NCBI RefSeq assembly: GCF_030295765.1
Contig: NZ_AP027292.1
Location: 1,550,001-1,614,000, forward strand
Length of the DNA: 64,000 nt
From: Neptuniibacter halophilus
GTDB taxonomy: Bacteria > Pseudomonadota > Gammaproteobacteria > Pseudomonadales > Balneatricaceae
Reading direction: 5' to 3'
In this document: positions 1-9,534 of the stretch, one piece after another
Layout of the letters: every line of letters starts with the position of its first letter
Position numbering within the stretch: position 1 is the stretch's first letter
Notes under the pieces: generated by a model
Seen by the model: only the letters and a program-made list of their open reading frames with translations
Database searches by the model: none
Told to the model about the DNA's origin: nothing
Program-made: the position numbers and the translations under genes

Positions 1-215
1 TGCAGCATCGCCGCCATCAGGCTCTGATGGTCCATCCGCAACTCGGCCAGAATATTCGCCGCTGCCAGAGGGTGAGTTACATAGGGTTCACCGCTTTTTC
101 GCTTCTGCCCGTCATGGGCCTGCTCAGCGTAGAAATAGGAACGACGCACCTGCTGGATCTGTTGTGGATCCAGATAATCATTCAGGCGTTGAGAAAGTGC
201 GTCAATTGTAGGCAT
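1..215 (-). CDS. spoT: SpoT, (p)ppGpp synthetase/hydrolase (N-terminal part)
   Basis: Only the first 71 codons lie in the window; the gene runs off the left edge. SpoT makes and hydrolyses (p)ppGpp in the stringent response. The visible segment is the start of the HD hydrolase domain: a short helical lead, then the family-typical stretch SGEPYVTHPLAAANILAEL at residues 41-59, whose THP contains a histidine of the HD metal site. The ATG at 215 follows a GGAGG ribosome binding site. The gene lies downstream of rpoZ in the classical gmk-rpoZ-spoT order, which supports SpoT over RelA. The synthetase, TGS and ACT domains cannot be checked here. Confidence 0.9.
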   Translation of the reverse strand, partial: MPTIDALSQRLNDYLDPQQIQQVRRSYFYAEQAHDGQKRKSGEPYVTHPLAAANILAELRMDHQSLMAAML

Positions 216-321
216 TGCCCCTCCAGACTTCAGGCGCTAAGTAACCGGTAAACTCTGATGATGCCGTATAACGGCAGGCAGGAAAAGATTTTCGGGTGAA
301 AAAAGCAGGCCGCCAAAACAC

Positions 322-349
322 AAACGCCCCGCTGAACAGCGAGGCGTTT
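322..349 (-). terminator. Stem-loop between rpoZ and spoT
   Basis: On the minus strand AAACGCCtCGCT and AGCGgGGCGTTT pair around a short loop, followed by GTGTTTTGG. The T-run is short, so this is a weak or partial intrinsic terminator after rpoZ. It would leave some read-through into spoT, or spoT has its own promoter in the remaining 100 bases. Confidence 0.55.
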
Positions 350-368
350 GCAGACGGGAAAAGATCCC

Positions 369-581
369 TTAGTCCTGGTCGATTTCGTCCAGAACGTTAC
401 GGGTGGTGTGACCCTCAGCGATCTCACGCAGCGCAACCACGGTTGGCTTGTCGTTTTCCCACTCTACTTTGGGTTCTTTACCGCCAGTCGCCAGCTGACG
501 TGCACGTTTAGCAGCAACCATAACGAGCTGGAAACGGTTATCTACGTTTTCCAGGCAATCTTCAACGGTAACTCGAGCCAT
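369..581 (-). CDS. rpoZ: RNA polymerase omega subunit
   Basis: This 70-residue protein is the omega subunit, which helps assemble RNA polymerase by holding the beta-prime subunit. The sequence starts [20 protein letters not shown] and continues with the conserved AAKRARQL segment, both diagnostic of the family. The C-terminal part is acidic and variable, as usual; family members are 70-90 residues. It sits between gmk and spoT, the conserved gammaproteobacterial arrangement, and is probably transcribed with gmk 61 bases upstream. Confidence 0.97.
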   Translation of the reverse strand: MARVTVEDCLENVDNRFQLVMVAAKRARQLATGGKEPKVEWENDKPTVVALREIAEGHTTRNVLDEIDQD

Positions 582-642
582 GGGGGTAACCTCAGAAATT
601 AGGGGTGTTTAAAAGACCGCGCAGTGTAACCTTTAGCCAGCT

Positions 643-1386
<744 letters not shown>

Positions 1387-1512
1387 TTATGCAGAAAAAC
1401 CCTAAACAATCTCAGGAACCCGCCGTTAGCCACTGTAATAACGGGATTTTCCGTTAGAAATCGTATATGATCTGATCAATTTAATTACAATCATGCACGA
1501 CGGTTACTATTG

Positions 1513-2904
1513 ATGCGCTGGATTTCAGCCTCAGCAAGTTTTGTTACAGCTCTGCCACGACTTCACCAGAAGTCTCTGGTAGCTCTAGCCACCACGCTGC
1601 TTTTGGTGGCCGCTTTTCTGCCCTCTTCTGACAGCCCCTATTCAAGCACGCCCCTGCCTCTGGATCATCTGGTCGACAGTGTCATCCCTGAACCCGAGGT
1701 AATGGAGCTTAGCCGCAGCATGCTGCGCGCGCCCTGGGCCTTCGATAAAGTGCCCAGTGGTGAGACCCTGCTGGTGCCGGCACCGGGTCAGGGTGCTAAC
1801 AGTTATCAGTACATAGTCCGCAAAGGCGACACGCTGGGTAAGATCTTCGAACGTCTGCAGTTACCACAGAAAACCATGTACGAACTGCTGGAAACTGACC
1901 TTAACGTCCTCGCTCTGGACAACCTGATGCCCGGCCATACGCTGGTCTTCGAAAAACAGGATCAGGCACTGCTACGTCTGGAGCTGCAGTTCAGTCTCGC
2001 GCATAAAGTGGTTTATCAGCGCAAAGATGACGGCTTCGAATTTGAAGAAGTTCGTCTCGAAGGTGACTGGAAAGAACAACTGGTCAGCGGCGAAATCCTC
2101 TACAGTTTTACCGGCTCCGGCCAGAAAGCCGGTCTCACCCAGGCAGAAGCCCAGAGTATTACGCAGGTTCTGAAAGAGCGGGTCGATTTCCGTCGCGATA
2201 TTCAGAAAGGCGATAAATTCGAAGTGCTGGTATCTCGTCAGTTTATTGATGGCGAAGCCACCGGCAACACCAAGGTTCAGGCGATCCGGATTAAGAACCG
2301 CCACAATATCAGCGCCTTCCTGTTTGAGGACAACTATTACGATGAGAAAGGCCGTAATCTGGAAAAAGCCTTCCAGCGCTATCCGTTTAACGGCAACTAC
2401 CGTCTCAGTTCTCACTTCAACCCGCGCCGCCGGCACCCGGTTACCGGTCTGATCCGCCCCCACAACGGTACCGACTTTGCCATGCGTAAAGGCTCCCCGG
2501 TGGTATCAACCGGCGACGGCGTGGTCAGCCGCGTGGTTCGTCATAAATACGCCGGCCTCTATATCGAGATCAAACACGGTCAGAGCTACAAAACGCGCTA
2601 TCTGCACCTGAACAAATCTTACGTCGTCAAAGGGCAGCGGGTTAAACGCGGGCAGAAGATTGCACAGTCCGGTAACTCCGGTCGCTCTACCGGGCCACAC
2701 CTGCACTTTGAACTGCATAAGAATGGTCGTCCGGTAAACGCCATGAAGGCGAAGATTCCGATTGCCGTCTCGCTCACCGGTAAGAAGAAAGCGGCGTTCA
2801 AACGCCAGTTGGATCAGTATCTGGCACGCCTCGAAGCGCCAGAGAACGAGCAACTGGCGCTGAATCAGTCTGAAAAGTCCGGCACCGGCCAGACTACGCT
2901 TTAG
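1513..2904 (+). CDS. M23 family peptidoglycan endopeptidase, MepM-like
   Basis: A 463-residue envelope protein likely to cleave peptidoglycan cross-links. A hydrophobic N-terminal segment near residues 18-36 (LVALATTLLLVAAFLP) would anchor or export it. A LysM-like region (YIVRKGDTLGKIFERL) follows near residues 95-112. The C-terminal LytM/M23 domain has its zinc ligands: H317 and D321 in HNGTD, and the H396-L-H398 motif in GPHLHFEL. Domain order and length match MepM (YebA). A TTG directly before the ATG could also start translation, and no strong ribosome binding site separates them. The last four bases overlap the end of the convergent regulator gene. Confidence 0.9.
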   Translation: MRWISASASFVTALPRLHQKSLVALATTLLLVAAFLPSSDSPYSSTPLPLDHLVDSVIPEPEVMELSRSMLRAPWAFDKVPSGETLLVPAPGQGANSYQYIVRKGDTLGKIFERLQLPQKTMYELLETDLNVLALDNLMPGHTLVFEKQDQALLRLELQFSLAHKVVYQRKDDGFEFEEVRLEGDWKEQLVSGEILYSFTGSGQKAGLTQAEAQSITQVLKERVDFRRDIQKGDKFEVLVSRQFIDGEATGNTKVQAIRIKNRHNISAFLFEDNYYDEKGRNLEKAFQRYPFNGNYRLSSHFNPRRRHPVTGLIRPHNGTDFAMRKGSPVVSTGDGVVSRVVRHKYAGLYIEIKHGQSYKTRYLHLNKSYVVKGQRVKRGQKIAQSGNSGRSTGPHLHFELHKNGRPVNAMKAKIPIAVSLTGKKKAAFKRQLDQYLARLEAPENEQLALNQSEKSGTGQTTL

Positions 2905-4853
2905 CCCTCCAGTTGTTTCAGCTTGCGGTACAGGGTGGCACGGCTGATGCCGAGCGCGCTGGCCGCTGCTGAGATATTTCCCTGATTCTGTTCTACCACC
3001 AGCTTAACCCGCTGCAGTTCCGTGTCTTTGAGTGTACCGGCAGGATTGACGCCGGCTGTTGAGATCGGTGCAACCGGGGCCAGACTACACCCGGTAGTCA
3101 GCTCTTCCAGAAAATCATCGCTGATGTGATCGGTATCGATCAGAGATTCGTCCGGCTCCATAAAGGCGATCGCAACACGCAGGGTGGTTTCCAACTGGCG
3201 GATATTACCGGGCCAGTGGTAATCCAGCAGTTGCTGCATCAGCCCGGGAGCGATCTCAAGATAGCGCCCATCCGGAACCAGCTGCTGCAGGAACTGGTTG
3301 ATAAACTGCGGTTTATCCGCCCGTTCGCGGAAGGCCGGCAGCCTCAGGCAAACGCCGTTCAAGCGGTAGTAGAGATCCTCACGGAACTTACCTTCCGCCA
3401 CCAGCGCTTTCAGGTCACGGTGCGAAGCGCAGATCACCGCAATATCCAGCGCCACCTCATCCCCGGCACCCAACGGCGAAATAGTCCGCTCCTGCAAGAC
3501 CCTCAGCAACCGGGCCTGTAATGCCAGAGGCATATCACCAATCTCGTCCAGAAACAGCGTGCCGCCCTGTGCCTGTTCCAGACGACCGGTCATACCGCCC
3601 TTGCGGGAGCCGGTAAACGCACCTTCCCGGTAGCCAAACAGTTCGGATTCGATCAGCCCTTCAGGTATCGCAGCACAGTTTACCGCCACAAACGGGCCGG
3701 CACTGCGTCGACTGTCGAGATGAAGAGATTTCGCCATCACCTCTTTACCGCTACCGGTTTCACCCTGAATCAGTACCGGCAGTTCGTGGGAAAGCGCACG
3801 GCTGCCCATACGCACACCTTTCTGCAGACGCGGGTCCTGCCCGGCCAGATCACCCAGACCGGGTGCCCGGACCGGTTTAGCTTCCGCCTTCGTCCGGGTT
3901 CGTTTAATTGGTTTATCCAGCTCCACCGGCAGGGAACGGGGAAAATGTAACAGCTCACAGGCAAAGTCAGCACTGCGGGTATGTAACTGACCACGCCCTT
4001 TCCGGTGCAGATCGGTCAGCAGAACCTCAGGCCTGACACCAAACAGCTCTTCAAGGTTTTTACCCAGTAGCTGCGGCCGCTTACGTCCGAGTAACTGGCA
4101 GATCTGTTCGTTCGCTGCGATCACTGTGCCATCGGATTCCAGCGCGATCAGCCCCTGCCATGAGGAGCGCAGGTATTCGGGCCGGGTATGTACGCTGAGC
4201 ACGATATGTTGCTGAAACTGCCCGGAAAACATCCGATTTTCGATGGAGCGCACCGCCTGCTGCACCAGACTGAGGTTGGGCGGCAGGATTCGGTTATCGG
4301 TTGGCGACGTCAGATCCAGCACCCCCACCAGCTCACCCTGAGCATCACTGATCGGAGCCGAGCAGCAGGAAAGATAACCCACCTGATCAAGGAAGTGCTC
4401 ACGCCCGGTAATCATGACCGGGCTTCGCTCTACCAGCGCCGTGCCCACCGCATTGGTTCCGCGTACCTGCTCGCTCCAGTTAGCCCCCGGCTCCAGCGCG
4501 TAACGGGTGGCGGAATCCAGATGCCGCTTGTCCCCTTTCACGCCGAGAATCGTGGCGTCTGCATCTGCCAGCATCACCAGACCACCCTCGGCGGCGAAAT
4601 AATCCACCAACTGGCTGATCTCCGGATGTGCGGATTCGATCAACCCGCTGTGACGTTCTTTCAGATCCGCCACCCGATCTTTGGAAAGGTTTTCCAGATC
4701 AAGCGGCGCTTTATAACTCAGGCCCGCGTCGATACTTCGCTGCCAGGAATCCTCAATCTCACTGCGCAGTACCCCGCTGGGGACCTCACCCTGTCGCAGG
4801 AACTGCCGGCGTGCATCCTCCACGCTCAGTTCCGCTGTCTGTCCTAATGCCAT
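2901..4853 (-). CDS. AcoR-type sigma-54-dependent transcriptional activator
   Basis: A 650-residue enhancer-binding protein. The N-terminal third resembles the GAF-type sensor of AcoR-family regulators (about residues 70-200), followed by a PAS-like segment (about 215-300). The AAA+ domain has the Walker A motif GETGSGKE near residue 361 and the sigma-54 contact loop GAFTGS near residue 410. A Fis-type helix-turn-helix (GNISAAASALGISRATLYRKL) ends the protein. No receiver domain is present, so it probably senses a ligand directly. It lies downstream of the qhp operon and porin. Because two strong sigma-54 promoters lie in the qhp/aldehyde dehydrogenase divergent region, I infer that it controls amine oxidation. 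Confidence 0.9.
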   Translation of the reverse strand: MALGQTAELSVEDARRQFLRQGEVPSGVLRSEIEDSWQRSIDAGLSYKAPLDLENLSKDRVADLKERHSGLIESAHPEISQLVDYFAAEGGLVMLADADATILGVKGDKRHLDSATRYALEPGANWSEQVRGTNAVGTALVERSPVMITGREHFLDQVGYLSCCSAPISDAQGELVGVLDLTSPTDNRILPPNLSLVQQAVRSIENRMFSGQFQQHIVLSVHTRPEYLRSSWQGLIALESDGTVIAANEQICQLLGRKRPQLLGKNLEELFGVRPEVLLTDLHRKGRGQLHTRSADFACELLHFPRSLPVELDKPIKRTRTKAEAKPVRAPGLGDLAGQDPRLQKGVRMGSRALSHELPVLIQGETGSGKEVMAKSLHLDSRRSAGPFVAVNCAAIPEGLIESELFGYREGAFTGSRKGGMTGRLEQAQGGTLFLDEIGDMPLALQARLLRVLQERTISPLGAGDEVALDIAVICASHRDLKALVAEGKFREDLYYRLNGVCLRLPAFRERADKPQFINQFLQQLVPDGRYLEIAPGLMQQLLDYHWPGNIRQLETTLRVAIAFMEPDESLIDTDHISDDFLEELTTGCSLAPVAPISTAGVNPAGTLKDTELQRVKLVVEQNQGNISAAASALGISRATLYRKLKQLEG

Positions 4854-4907
4854 TGTGCGGGCCTCTTGTTATTGTTGTGGGGTCTTTGCGCCCCTGCCGC
4901 TGCATAA

Positions 4908-4929
4908 AAATAAGTATATGTACTTATTT
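4908..4929. promoter_or_regulatory. Inverted repeat upstream of the sigma-54 activator gene
   Basis: AAATAAGTA and TACTTATTT form a perfect 9-bp inverted repeat around TATG, centred about 65 bases before the regulator's start codon. It is AT-rich and not followed by a terminator T-run on the regulator's strand. A binding site for autoregulation or for another regulator is the likeliest reading, but this is inference. Confidence 0.45.
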
Positions 4930-4978
4930 ACCTTATGACTGCTCAAGATTCAATCAACCTTGTTTCATACTATAGAAC

Positions 4979-5014
4979 GAAAAAAGCCACGGTACTGGAA
5001 ACAGCGACCGTGGC
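4979..5014 (-). terminator. Intrinsic terminator after the porin gene
   Basis: On the minus strand GCCACGGT and ACCGTGGC pair around a 13-base loop and are followed directly by TTTTTCG. This should end the qhp-porin transcript and separate it from the regulator gene. Confidence 0.8.
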
Positions 5015-5089
5015 AAAAACAGCGGAGAAAGACAGATAGGGGTTCCGCCAGTGTTGAAGAGAGAGGAAACGACTGACTCTTCAGTGCGC

Positions 5090-6430
5090 TTAATAGAAGT
5101 ACATCAGTACCGCCTGCATATAGAGGTTGGTGTCATCGTTACCCTGATTGGCAATCACAGCACTGCCATCCGGGTTGTAGATACCCACCATCGGACTGAA
5201 GACCCAGTTATCGTTAATTGTCCACAGTGCGTACAGATCCACCTCGGTTCCGGACAGATCCGCTGCATCATCTTCTTTACCAAAGTCCCAGTATTGCGCA
5301 CCCAGTGTCAGATCTTCACGGGGCTGCAAGGTCAGCTCCAGACGGTTAACCGTGTTGCCTGAGTTGGCCGGGCCTGCATAGTTTGATGCAACTTCACCCT
5401 GAAACCAGGTACCGAAACCACGGGTGAAACCGAAGAACAACGGATCGAATGCTTCATTATCGGTGGTAGCGCTGTCATCCCCGGAGAATTCGGCATAACG
5501 GTAGTTCAGGTTAGGCGTCCAGGGCAGATCCGCAAAGGTCCAGCCCGCTTCCACATACCAGGCATTACCTTTGTTCTTAACACTGGTATCGCCACCGCTC
5601 TGATCAACGTATTCAAAGGAGAGAAAGAGGTTTTCCACACCCAGACTGCCCTGACCCCGCAGACTGACCACATCCATGCCGTCGCGCTGATCCCAGAGTC
5701 CCAGCCCGGTACCGGCCTCAACATCGAGCACTTTCAGATAGCTCAGACCCAGCGTGCCTTTAGCATCATCCACCAGCTCCAGATTGATACCCCCCAGCTC
5801 TGTATCCTGATGGTAGGGGTTGTCGGATTGCAGCCAGAACAGATCACCGCGCAGCGGGCCTTCCGGGTCCAGACGCAGGATTGCGGTGTTATCAAAACTC
5901 TTCTGACCCGCCAGATAATAAGCACCGCCACGGTTCACACCCGCATCCGGCAGGCCCAGGTTATCGAGATTACCCAGACTGATCGCATCGCCGGCAATCA
6001 GGAAACCATCGCCGAGCATAAAATTCTGCCGGCCCACCGAGAGATCCAGCAGACCGGATTCACTCTGCCAGCCGACAAAGGCATTCTCCAGCCTGAACTC
6101 ACGCTCATCACCGTTGGTATAACCGCCCGCATCGCCATCGCCCCAGGTACCGAGACCGATAACCCCCAGACCACCATAAACGCTGCCGCCGGTGAGGCTC
6201 TGGCGTCCTACCAGATCGGCTTTGATGTAAGCTTCCTGCCAGTCATTACCCCCCTGAGTGCCAATGTAATTTTCATCCGTAGAGAACAGTCCGGCCATGG
6301 CCTCGACATTAAACTCCACGCTTTTACCATCCTGATTATGGATCTCTGCTGCCTGTGCCTGCAGGGCGCTGCCCAGCAATAGCGCCCCGGCCAGGGCAGG
6401 TTTAACGTATGCGTGATGTGGTTTTTTCAT
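5090..6430 (-). CDS. Outer-membrane porin-like beta-barrel protein (alginate-export/porin type)
   Basis: A 446-residue protein with a signal peptide (MKKPHHAYVKPALAGALLLG, cleavage probably after AQA near residue 27). Alternating short amphipathic strands rich in Gly, Asp and aromatics, and a terminal aromatic (LMYFY), are typical of outer-membrane barrels. The segment VGRQNFMLGDGFLIAGD resembles alginate-export-family porins. That family name is only a resemblance; there are no alginate genes here. It follows qhpB in the same direction, 116 bases downstream, so it may let amines reach the periplasmic dehydrogenase (inference). The start follows a GGAAAA ribosome binding site. Confidence 0.75.
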   Translation of the reverse strand: MKKPHHAYVKPALAGALLLGSALQAQAAEIHNQDGKSVEFNVEAMAGLFSTDENYIGTQGGNDWQEAYIKADLVGRQSLTGGSVYGGLGVIGLGTWGDGDAGGYTNGDEREFRLENAFVGWQSESGLLDLSVGRQNFMLGDGFLIAGDAISLGNLDNLGLPDAGVNRGGAYYLAGQKSFDNTAILRLDPEGPLRGDLFWLQSDNPYHQDTELGGINLELVDDAKGTLGLSYLKVLDVEAGTGLGLWDQRDGMDVVSLRGQGSLGVENLFLSFEYVDQSGGDTSVKNKGNAWYVEAGWTFADLPWTPNLNYRYAEFSGDDSATTDNEAFDPLFFGFTRGFGTWFQGEVASNYAGPANSGNTVNRLELTLQPREDLTLGAQYWDFGKEDDAADLSGTEVDLYALWTINDNWVFSPMVGIYNPDGSAVIANQGNDDTNLYMQAVLMYFY

Positions 6431-6437
6431 TGTTATT
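6430..6437 (-). promoter_or_regulatory. Candidate Hfq/Crc catabolite motif at the porin start
   Basis: AATAACAA fits the AAnAAnAA motif known for Hfq/Crc translational repression in Pseudomonas. It lies between the ribosome binding site and the porin start codon and includes the A of the ATG. A crc homologue is encoded at 24490-25257. A-rich leaders are common, so this is only a candidate. Confidence 0.35.
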
Positions 6438-6460
6438 TTCCATTTTCAATCGCAGTTAGT

Positions 6461-6508
6461 CGGCTTTTCTTTGGCAAAAGCCGGCCCGGGGCGGTGCCAT
6501 CAGGCACC
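6461..6508 (-). other. Two stem-loops between qhpB and the porin gene
   Basis: Reading the minus strand, GGTGCC pairs with GGCACC around TGAT (6493-6508), then CGGCTTTT pairs with AAAAGCCG around a 7-base loop (6461-6483). Neither is followed by a T-run. They could act as mRNA stabilisers or attenuators that set the porin level relative to the dehydrogenase. Confidence 0.5.
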
Positions 6509-6546
6509 ACCGGAAGGGCTCAGTTTTTAAGGGTTTAAAAGAGGGG

Positions 6547-7692
6547 TTAGCGGATAAACACCTGCGCCGTCGTGGTCGACATATCGCCGCCCGGCAGGGT
6601 GATGGTGTCGAGACGCTCAAGGCTGTCGGCGTCAAACACCGCTACGTGATTGTAAGTACCCGCCAGATAGATCTTACTGCCGTCATGGTTGACGGTGATG
6701 CAGTAGTAGGAGTGATCCAGTTCGGCAGCTTTCAGCAAAGTCTGCTTCTCGATATCGTACTTCGCCAGACGGTTCAGCACCCCGTACATGATGTTGGAAT
6801 CTTTCGGCGAACGGGTGCCGGTAAAGTAGATCTCGGTGATCGGTCCGAAGTCACGGGTTTCAGTGGCCCCGGTCTGCAGGTTGATGTTGAAGTAACCGTA
6901 GATCCAGTCTGCCGTATTCAGGTCTTCAGAACCTTCCTGAAAACGCGCCGTAGTGTAGAGAATGGTAAAGTCCTCAGTCGGCGTCTGCACCGCCCAGACG
7001 TTCAGCACGTCTGGCTGCACATAGCGTTCACGCTGCCAGTTACGGCTGGGCACTGCCACTTCGTACTCACCGGTATTCACATCCATTTTGTAGATGTCCG
7101 CACCGGCCATATACAGCCCACCATCTTTACCCACCTGCATCGCCGTCACGATCCGGGGGGATGGCAGCATACGAACCGGCTTGGCGTTTTTGCCTGCGCT
7201 GGTGTCGTAGACCGCCAGCCGGGTTGGCTGCACCCGGTAATGATCACGTTCCAGAATGGTTGGGTTCTGCACCGCATACAGCTCTTTGCCATCGTAACTC
7301 AGGGCAAAGGAGTAGATGGTTTTCGTCCGCTCTTTGGCTGACTGCGCCATGCGGGCATGGAAGCTGACTTCACAACTGTCCAGATCGATACCGTAGATAT
7401 CTTCATAGCCATTGTTCAGTACATACGCCGTTTTATTATCCGGAGCCATCTGCAATGCCCCCGGCCCGAAACGGCCCGGCATATCGCAGGTTTTGAACAG
7501 CTTGTCGGTTTTCAGATCGACCACATGTAACTGGTTCGGGTAGTTTGCCACCACCATATACTCATTACCGGACTGCAGCGTTTTATTTGCTGCCGCCTGC
7601 GCCGGAACAGAAGTCAGCGCGGCAAAACCAAACGTCGCGCCGACCAGAGCCGTTGTCATGCTGCGACGAAGTTTATTGTTGTTGTTTTTCAT
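6547..7692 (-). CDS. qhpB: Quinohemoprotein amine dehydrogenase beta subunit
   Basis: A 381-residue periplasmic subunit that forms a seven-bladed beta-propeller in the known enzymes and helps hold the quinone-bearing gamma subunit. A signal peptide ends near PAQA (about residue 33). The rest is propeller-like repeat sequence with blades ending in patterns such as YMVVANYPNQLHVVDLKTDK and KIYLAGTYNHVAVFDADS. The ATG at 7692 is chosen because GAAGGA lies 8 bases upstream; the ATG at 7701 would overlap that site. It is the last dehydrogenase gene in the order A-D-C-B, which is also known from Paracoccus and Pseudomonas. Confidence 0.92.
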   Translation of the reverse strand: MKNNNNKLRRSMTTALVGATFGFAALTSVPAQAAANKTLQSGNEYMVVANYPNQLHVVDLKTDKLFKTCDMPGRFGPGALQMAPDNKTAYVLNNGYEDIYGIDLDSCEVSFHARMAQSAKERTKTIYSFALSYDGKELYAVQNPTILERDHYRVQPTRLAVYDTSAGKNAKPVRMLPSPRIVTAMQVGKDGGLYMAGADIYKMDVNTGEYEVAVPSRNWQRERYVQPDVLNVWAVQTPTEDFTILYTTARFQEGSEDLNTADWIYGYFNINLQTGATETRDFGPITEIYFTGTRSPKDSNIMYGVLNRLAKYDIEKQTLLKAAELDHSYYCITVNHDGSKIYLAGTYNHVAVFDADSLERLDTITLPGGDMSTTTAQVFIR

Positions 7693-7709
7693 CCTGTGCA
7701 TCCTTCTGA

Positions 7710-8036
7710 TTAGTCTTTATCTGCCGGGAATACGGTCCCCAGGTTGCGCCAGTTCTCGCCTGATTGATGCGCATCCTTATTCCAGTCCGGATAGGTGTTC
7801 ATCATGTCCGGCACCTGTGCAGGCCACCAGCAAGGATCAGCGCAGCCATACAGATCGGATTCCATCGGCTGACAGAGGGAGGTAACCGAACCAAAGGCAT
7901 CGATCTCCCAGCCCGGATCGGTGGTTGCAGTACAGCCGGCGAGGGATGACATCGCCACGACTTCTTCTACCTGGCCTTCACCTACGGCTTTGTCCAGGAT
8001 GCGTGCTTTATTATTAAGAGGCTTGAGATGTTTCAT
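7710..8036 (-). CDS. qhpC: Quinohemoprotein amine dehydrogenase gamma subunit precursor (CTQ carrier)
   Basis: A 108-residue precursor of the catalytic subunit that carries cysteine tryptophylquinone (CTQ). Residues 1-28 are a leader without a normal Sec signal. With an offset of 28, all residues of the known Pseudomonas putida cross-links are present: C35-E44, C55-D61 and C69-D77 for the thioether bonds, and C65-W71 for CTQ (motif [13 protein letters not shown]). This suggests leader cleavage after A28. The start is 2 bases from the qhpD stop, so the two are translationally linked. A longer reading from 8135 would run back inside qhpD and is rejected. Confidence 0.95.
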   Translation of the reverse strand: MKHLKPLNNKARILDKAVGEGQVEEVVAMSSLAGCTATTDPGWEIDAFGSVTSLCQPMESDLYGCADPCWWPAQVPDMMNTYPDWNKDAHQSGENWRNLGTVFPADKD

Positions 8037-8037
8037 A

Positions 8038-9468
8038 TCAGTGAGCCCTCCGAGGAGAAATATAACTGTCGATAAAGGCCGGGTTCTCGGCCATGATGCG
8101 GCTGTAGACTTCGATACCGAAGTCCACCCAGTCACGCATCAGTTCGCAGTAGTGATAAACGGGATGAGTCGGGTCTTCATAACGGGCGTAGCTTTCGTGG
8201 TAACAACCACCGGAACAGAGGTTACGGATCCGGCAACTGGAACAGCCGGTATTGGTGCGATCCAGACGCTGCTCCAGGAATGAACCCAGACGCTCTTTAT
8301 CCACACCTTCCTGAACCGAACCAAAGGTATCCAGATCGGAACCGGTAAAACGGTGACAGAGATTCAGGCCGCCTTCGTGATCCACCGCCAGCATGGCAAC
8401 ACCTGCACCACAGGGCAGCGCTTTTTTATTGCCCTCATGCAGATCGGTGATCAACTGATGCATATTGGAGAAACCGATATTCCGGTGCTCCAGTGCAGCC
8501 TCCAGATACTCCCGCCCCAGCGCCTTCATGTTGCTGAACACTTCGACCAGCTCAGTGTCACTGAGGTTGTAGTAGCTGATATCACCGGACGTTACCGGGG
8601 CAAAACCCACTTCGGCAAACCCCAGCTCGTTGAACAGGTGATCCCAGATGCGACGGATATCGGTAATCCCTTTGGTCAGGGTGACCCGCGCTCCGACCGG
8701 GCGGGCGTTAAACCGTTCCAGCAGCATCCGTGCCTTACGACTGACCACATCATAAGTTCCCTGACCACCGACAGTGATCCGGTTCTTATCGTGAATCGCC
8801 TTCGGCCCGTCCATACTGATAGAGATACCGAAACGATGCTGGTTCAGCCAGTCAACGATCTCCTCTGTCAGCAGGGTGGCATTGGTGGTCATGGTAAAGT
8901 CCACCGGCTTACCCAGCTCGGCAAAACGCCGCTCCGAATAGGCCACCACATCCTTGATCAAAGGCAGATTGGACAGCGGCTCCCCGCCAAAGAACACCAC
9001 GTTGTAGCGGCTCTCGTCGGGGGACTCCTGAATCAGCATTTCGATCGACTGGATCGCAGTGTCCAGCCCCATCTTCTTGCCGGCAGACGGCTTATCCAGA
9101 TCTTCCTTGTAGCAATAACTGCAGCTCAGGTTACAACCGGTATTAACGTTCAGCACCACCGTATTCAGCGGAAATTCGGTTACCTTCTTCAGGCCGATTT
9201 CCGGTGTCAGCGGTGATCCGTCACTGACCAGTTCAAGCGCGATCAGCTCTTTCAGCGTATCCGCAATCTGCTCGGCCGGGAACTGACGCTGCAGTTCCGA
9301 AACCAACTGTTCTGCGGTCTGCTGTTCGCTACGCAGGGTTTCGATCAGTTGCAGGGTCAGGCTGTCCAGCTCAAACAAACTGCTGGAGGGGATATGAAAC
9401 AGCAACTGTTTCGCATCCACTTCCACCAGATGCAGATTCTGTTCAACCAGATTTAATTGGGCGCCCAT
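8038..9468 (-). CDS. qhpD: Radical SAM maturase of the amine dehydrogenase gamma subunit
   Basis: A 476-residue SPASM-type radical SAM enzyme that installs the Cys-to-Asp/Glu thioether bonds in the gamma subunit. The N-terminal 90 residues look like a peptide-binding wHTH (RRE-like) domain. The SAM [4Fe-4S] cluster motif CNLSCSYC uses C112, C116 and C119. The C-terminal auxiliary-cluster region has many cysteines ([28 protein letters not shown]). An AGGAGGG ribosome binding site precedes the ATG. It sits directly before its substrate gene qhpC, as in other qhp operons. Confidence 0.95.
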   Translation of the reverse strand: MGAQLNLVEQNLHLVEVDAKQLLFHIPSSSLFELDSLTLQLIETLRSEQQTAEQLVSELQRQFPAEQIADTLKELIALELVSDGSPLTPEIGLKKVTEFPLNTVVLNVNTGCNLSCSYCYKEDLDKPSAGKKMGLDTAIQSIEMLIQESPDESRYNVVFFGGEPLSNLPLIKDVVAYSERRFAELGKPVDFTMTTNATLLTEEIVDWLNQHRFGISISMDGPKAIHDKNRITVGGQGTYDVVSRKARMLLERFNARPVGARVTLTKGITDIRRIWDHLFNELGFAEVGFAPVTSGDISYYNLSDTELVEVFSNMKALGREYLEAALEHRNIGFSNMHQLITDLHEGNKKALPCGAGVAMLAVDHEGGLNLCHRFTGSDLDTFGSVQEGVDKERLGSFLEQRLDRTNTGCSSCRIRNLCSGGCYHESYARYEDPTHPVYHYCELMRDWVDFGIEVYSRIMAENPAFIDSYISPRRAH

Positions 9469-9498
9469 AGAACAACCCTCCTCACTTATTCTTATTCT

Positions 9499-9513
9499 CT
9501 GGCGGCAACGCCG
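9499..9513. other. Stem-loop between qhpA and qhpD
   Basis: GGCGGC and GCCGCC pair around a 3-base loop in the 66-base gap. It lacks a T-run. It may lower expression of the maturase relative to the alpha subunit or protect the qhpA message; both are inference. Confidence 0.4.
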
Positions 9514-9534
9514 CCCCGTGATTGGGTGTATCTG

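Noticed and set aside
6493..6508. TGGCAC on the minus strand before the porin as a sigma-54 promoter
   Set aside because: No TTGC or GC at the -12 distance; the sequence is better explained as part of a hairpin.
8353..9216. A 287-codon plus-strand frame opposite qhpD
   Set aside because: Antisense shadow of the radical SAM gene, without ribosome binding site or family features.
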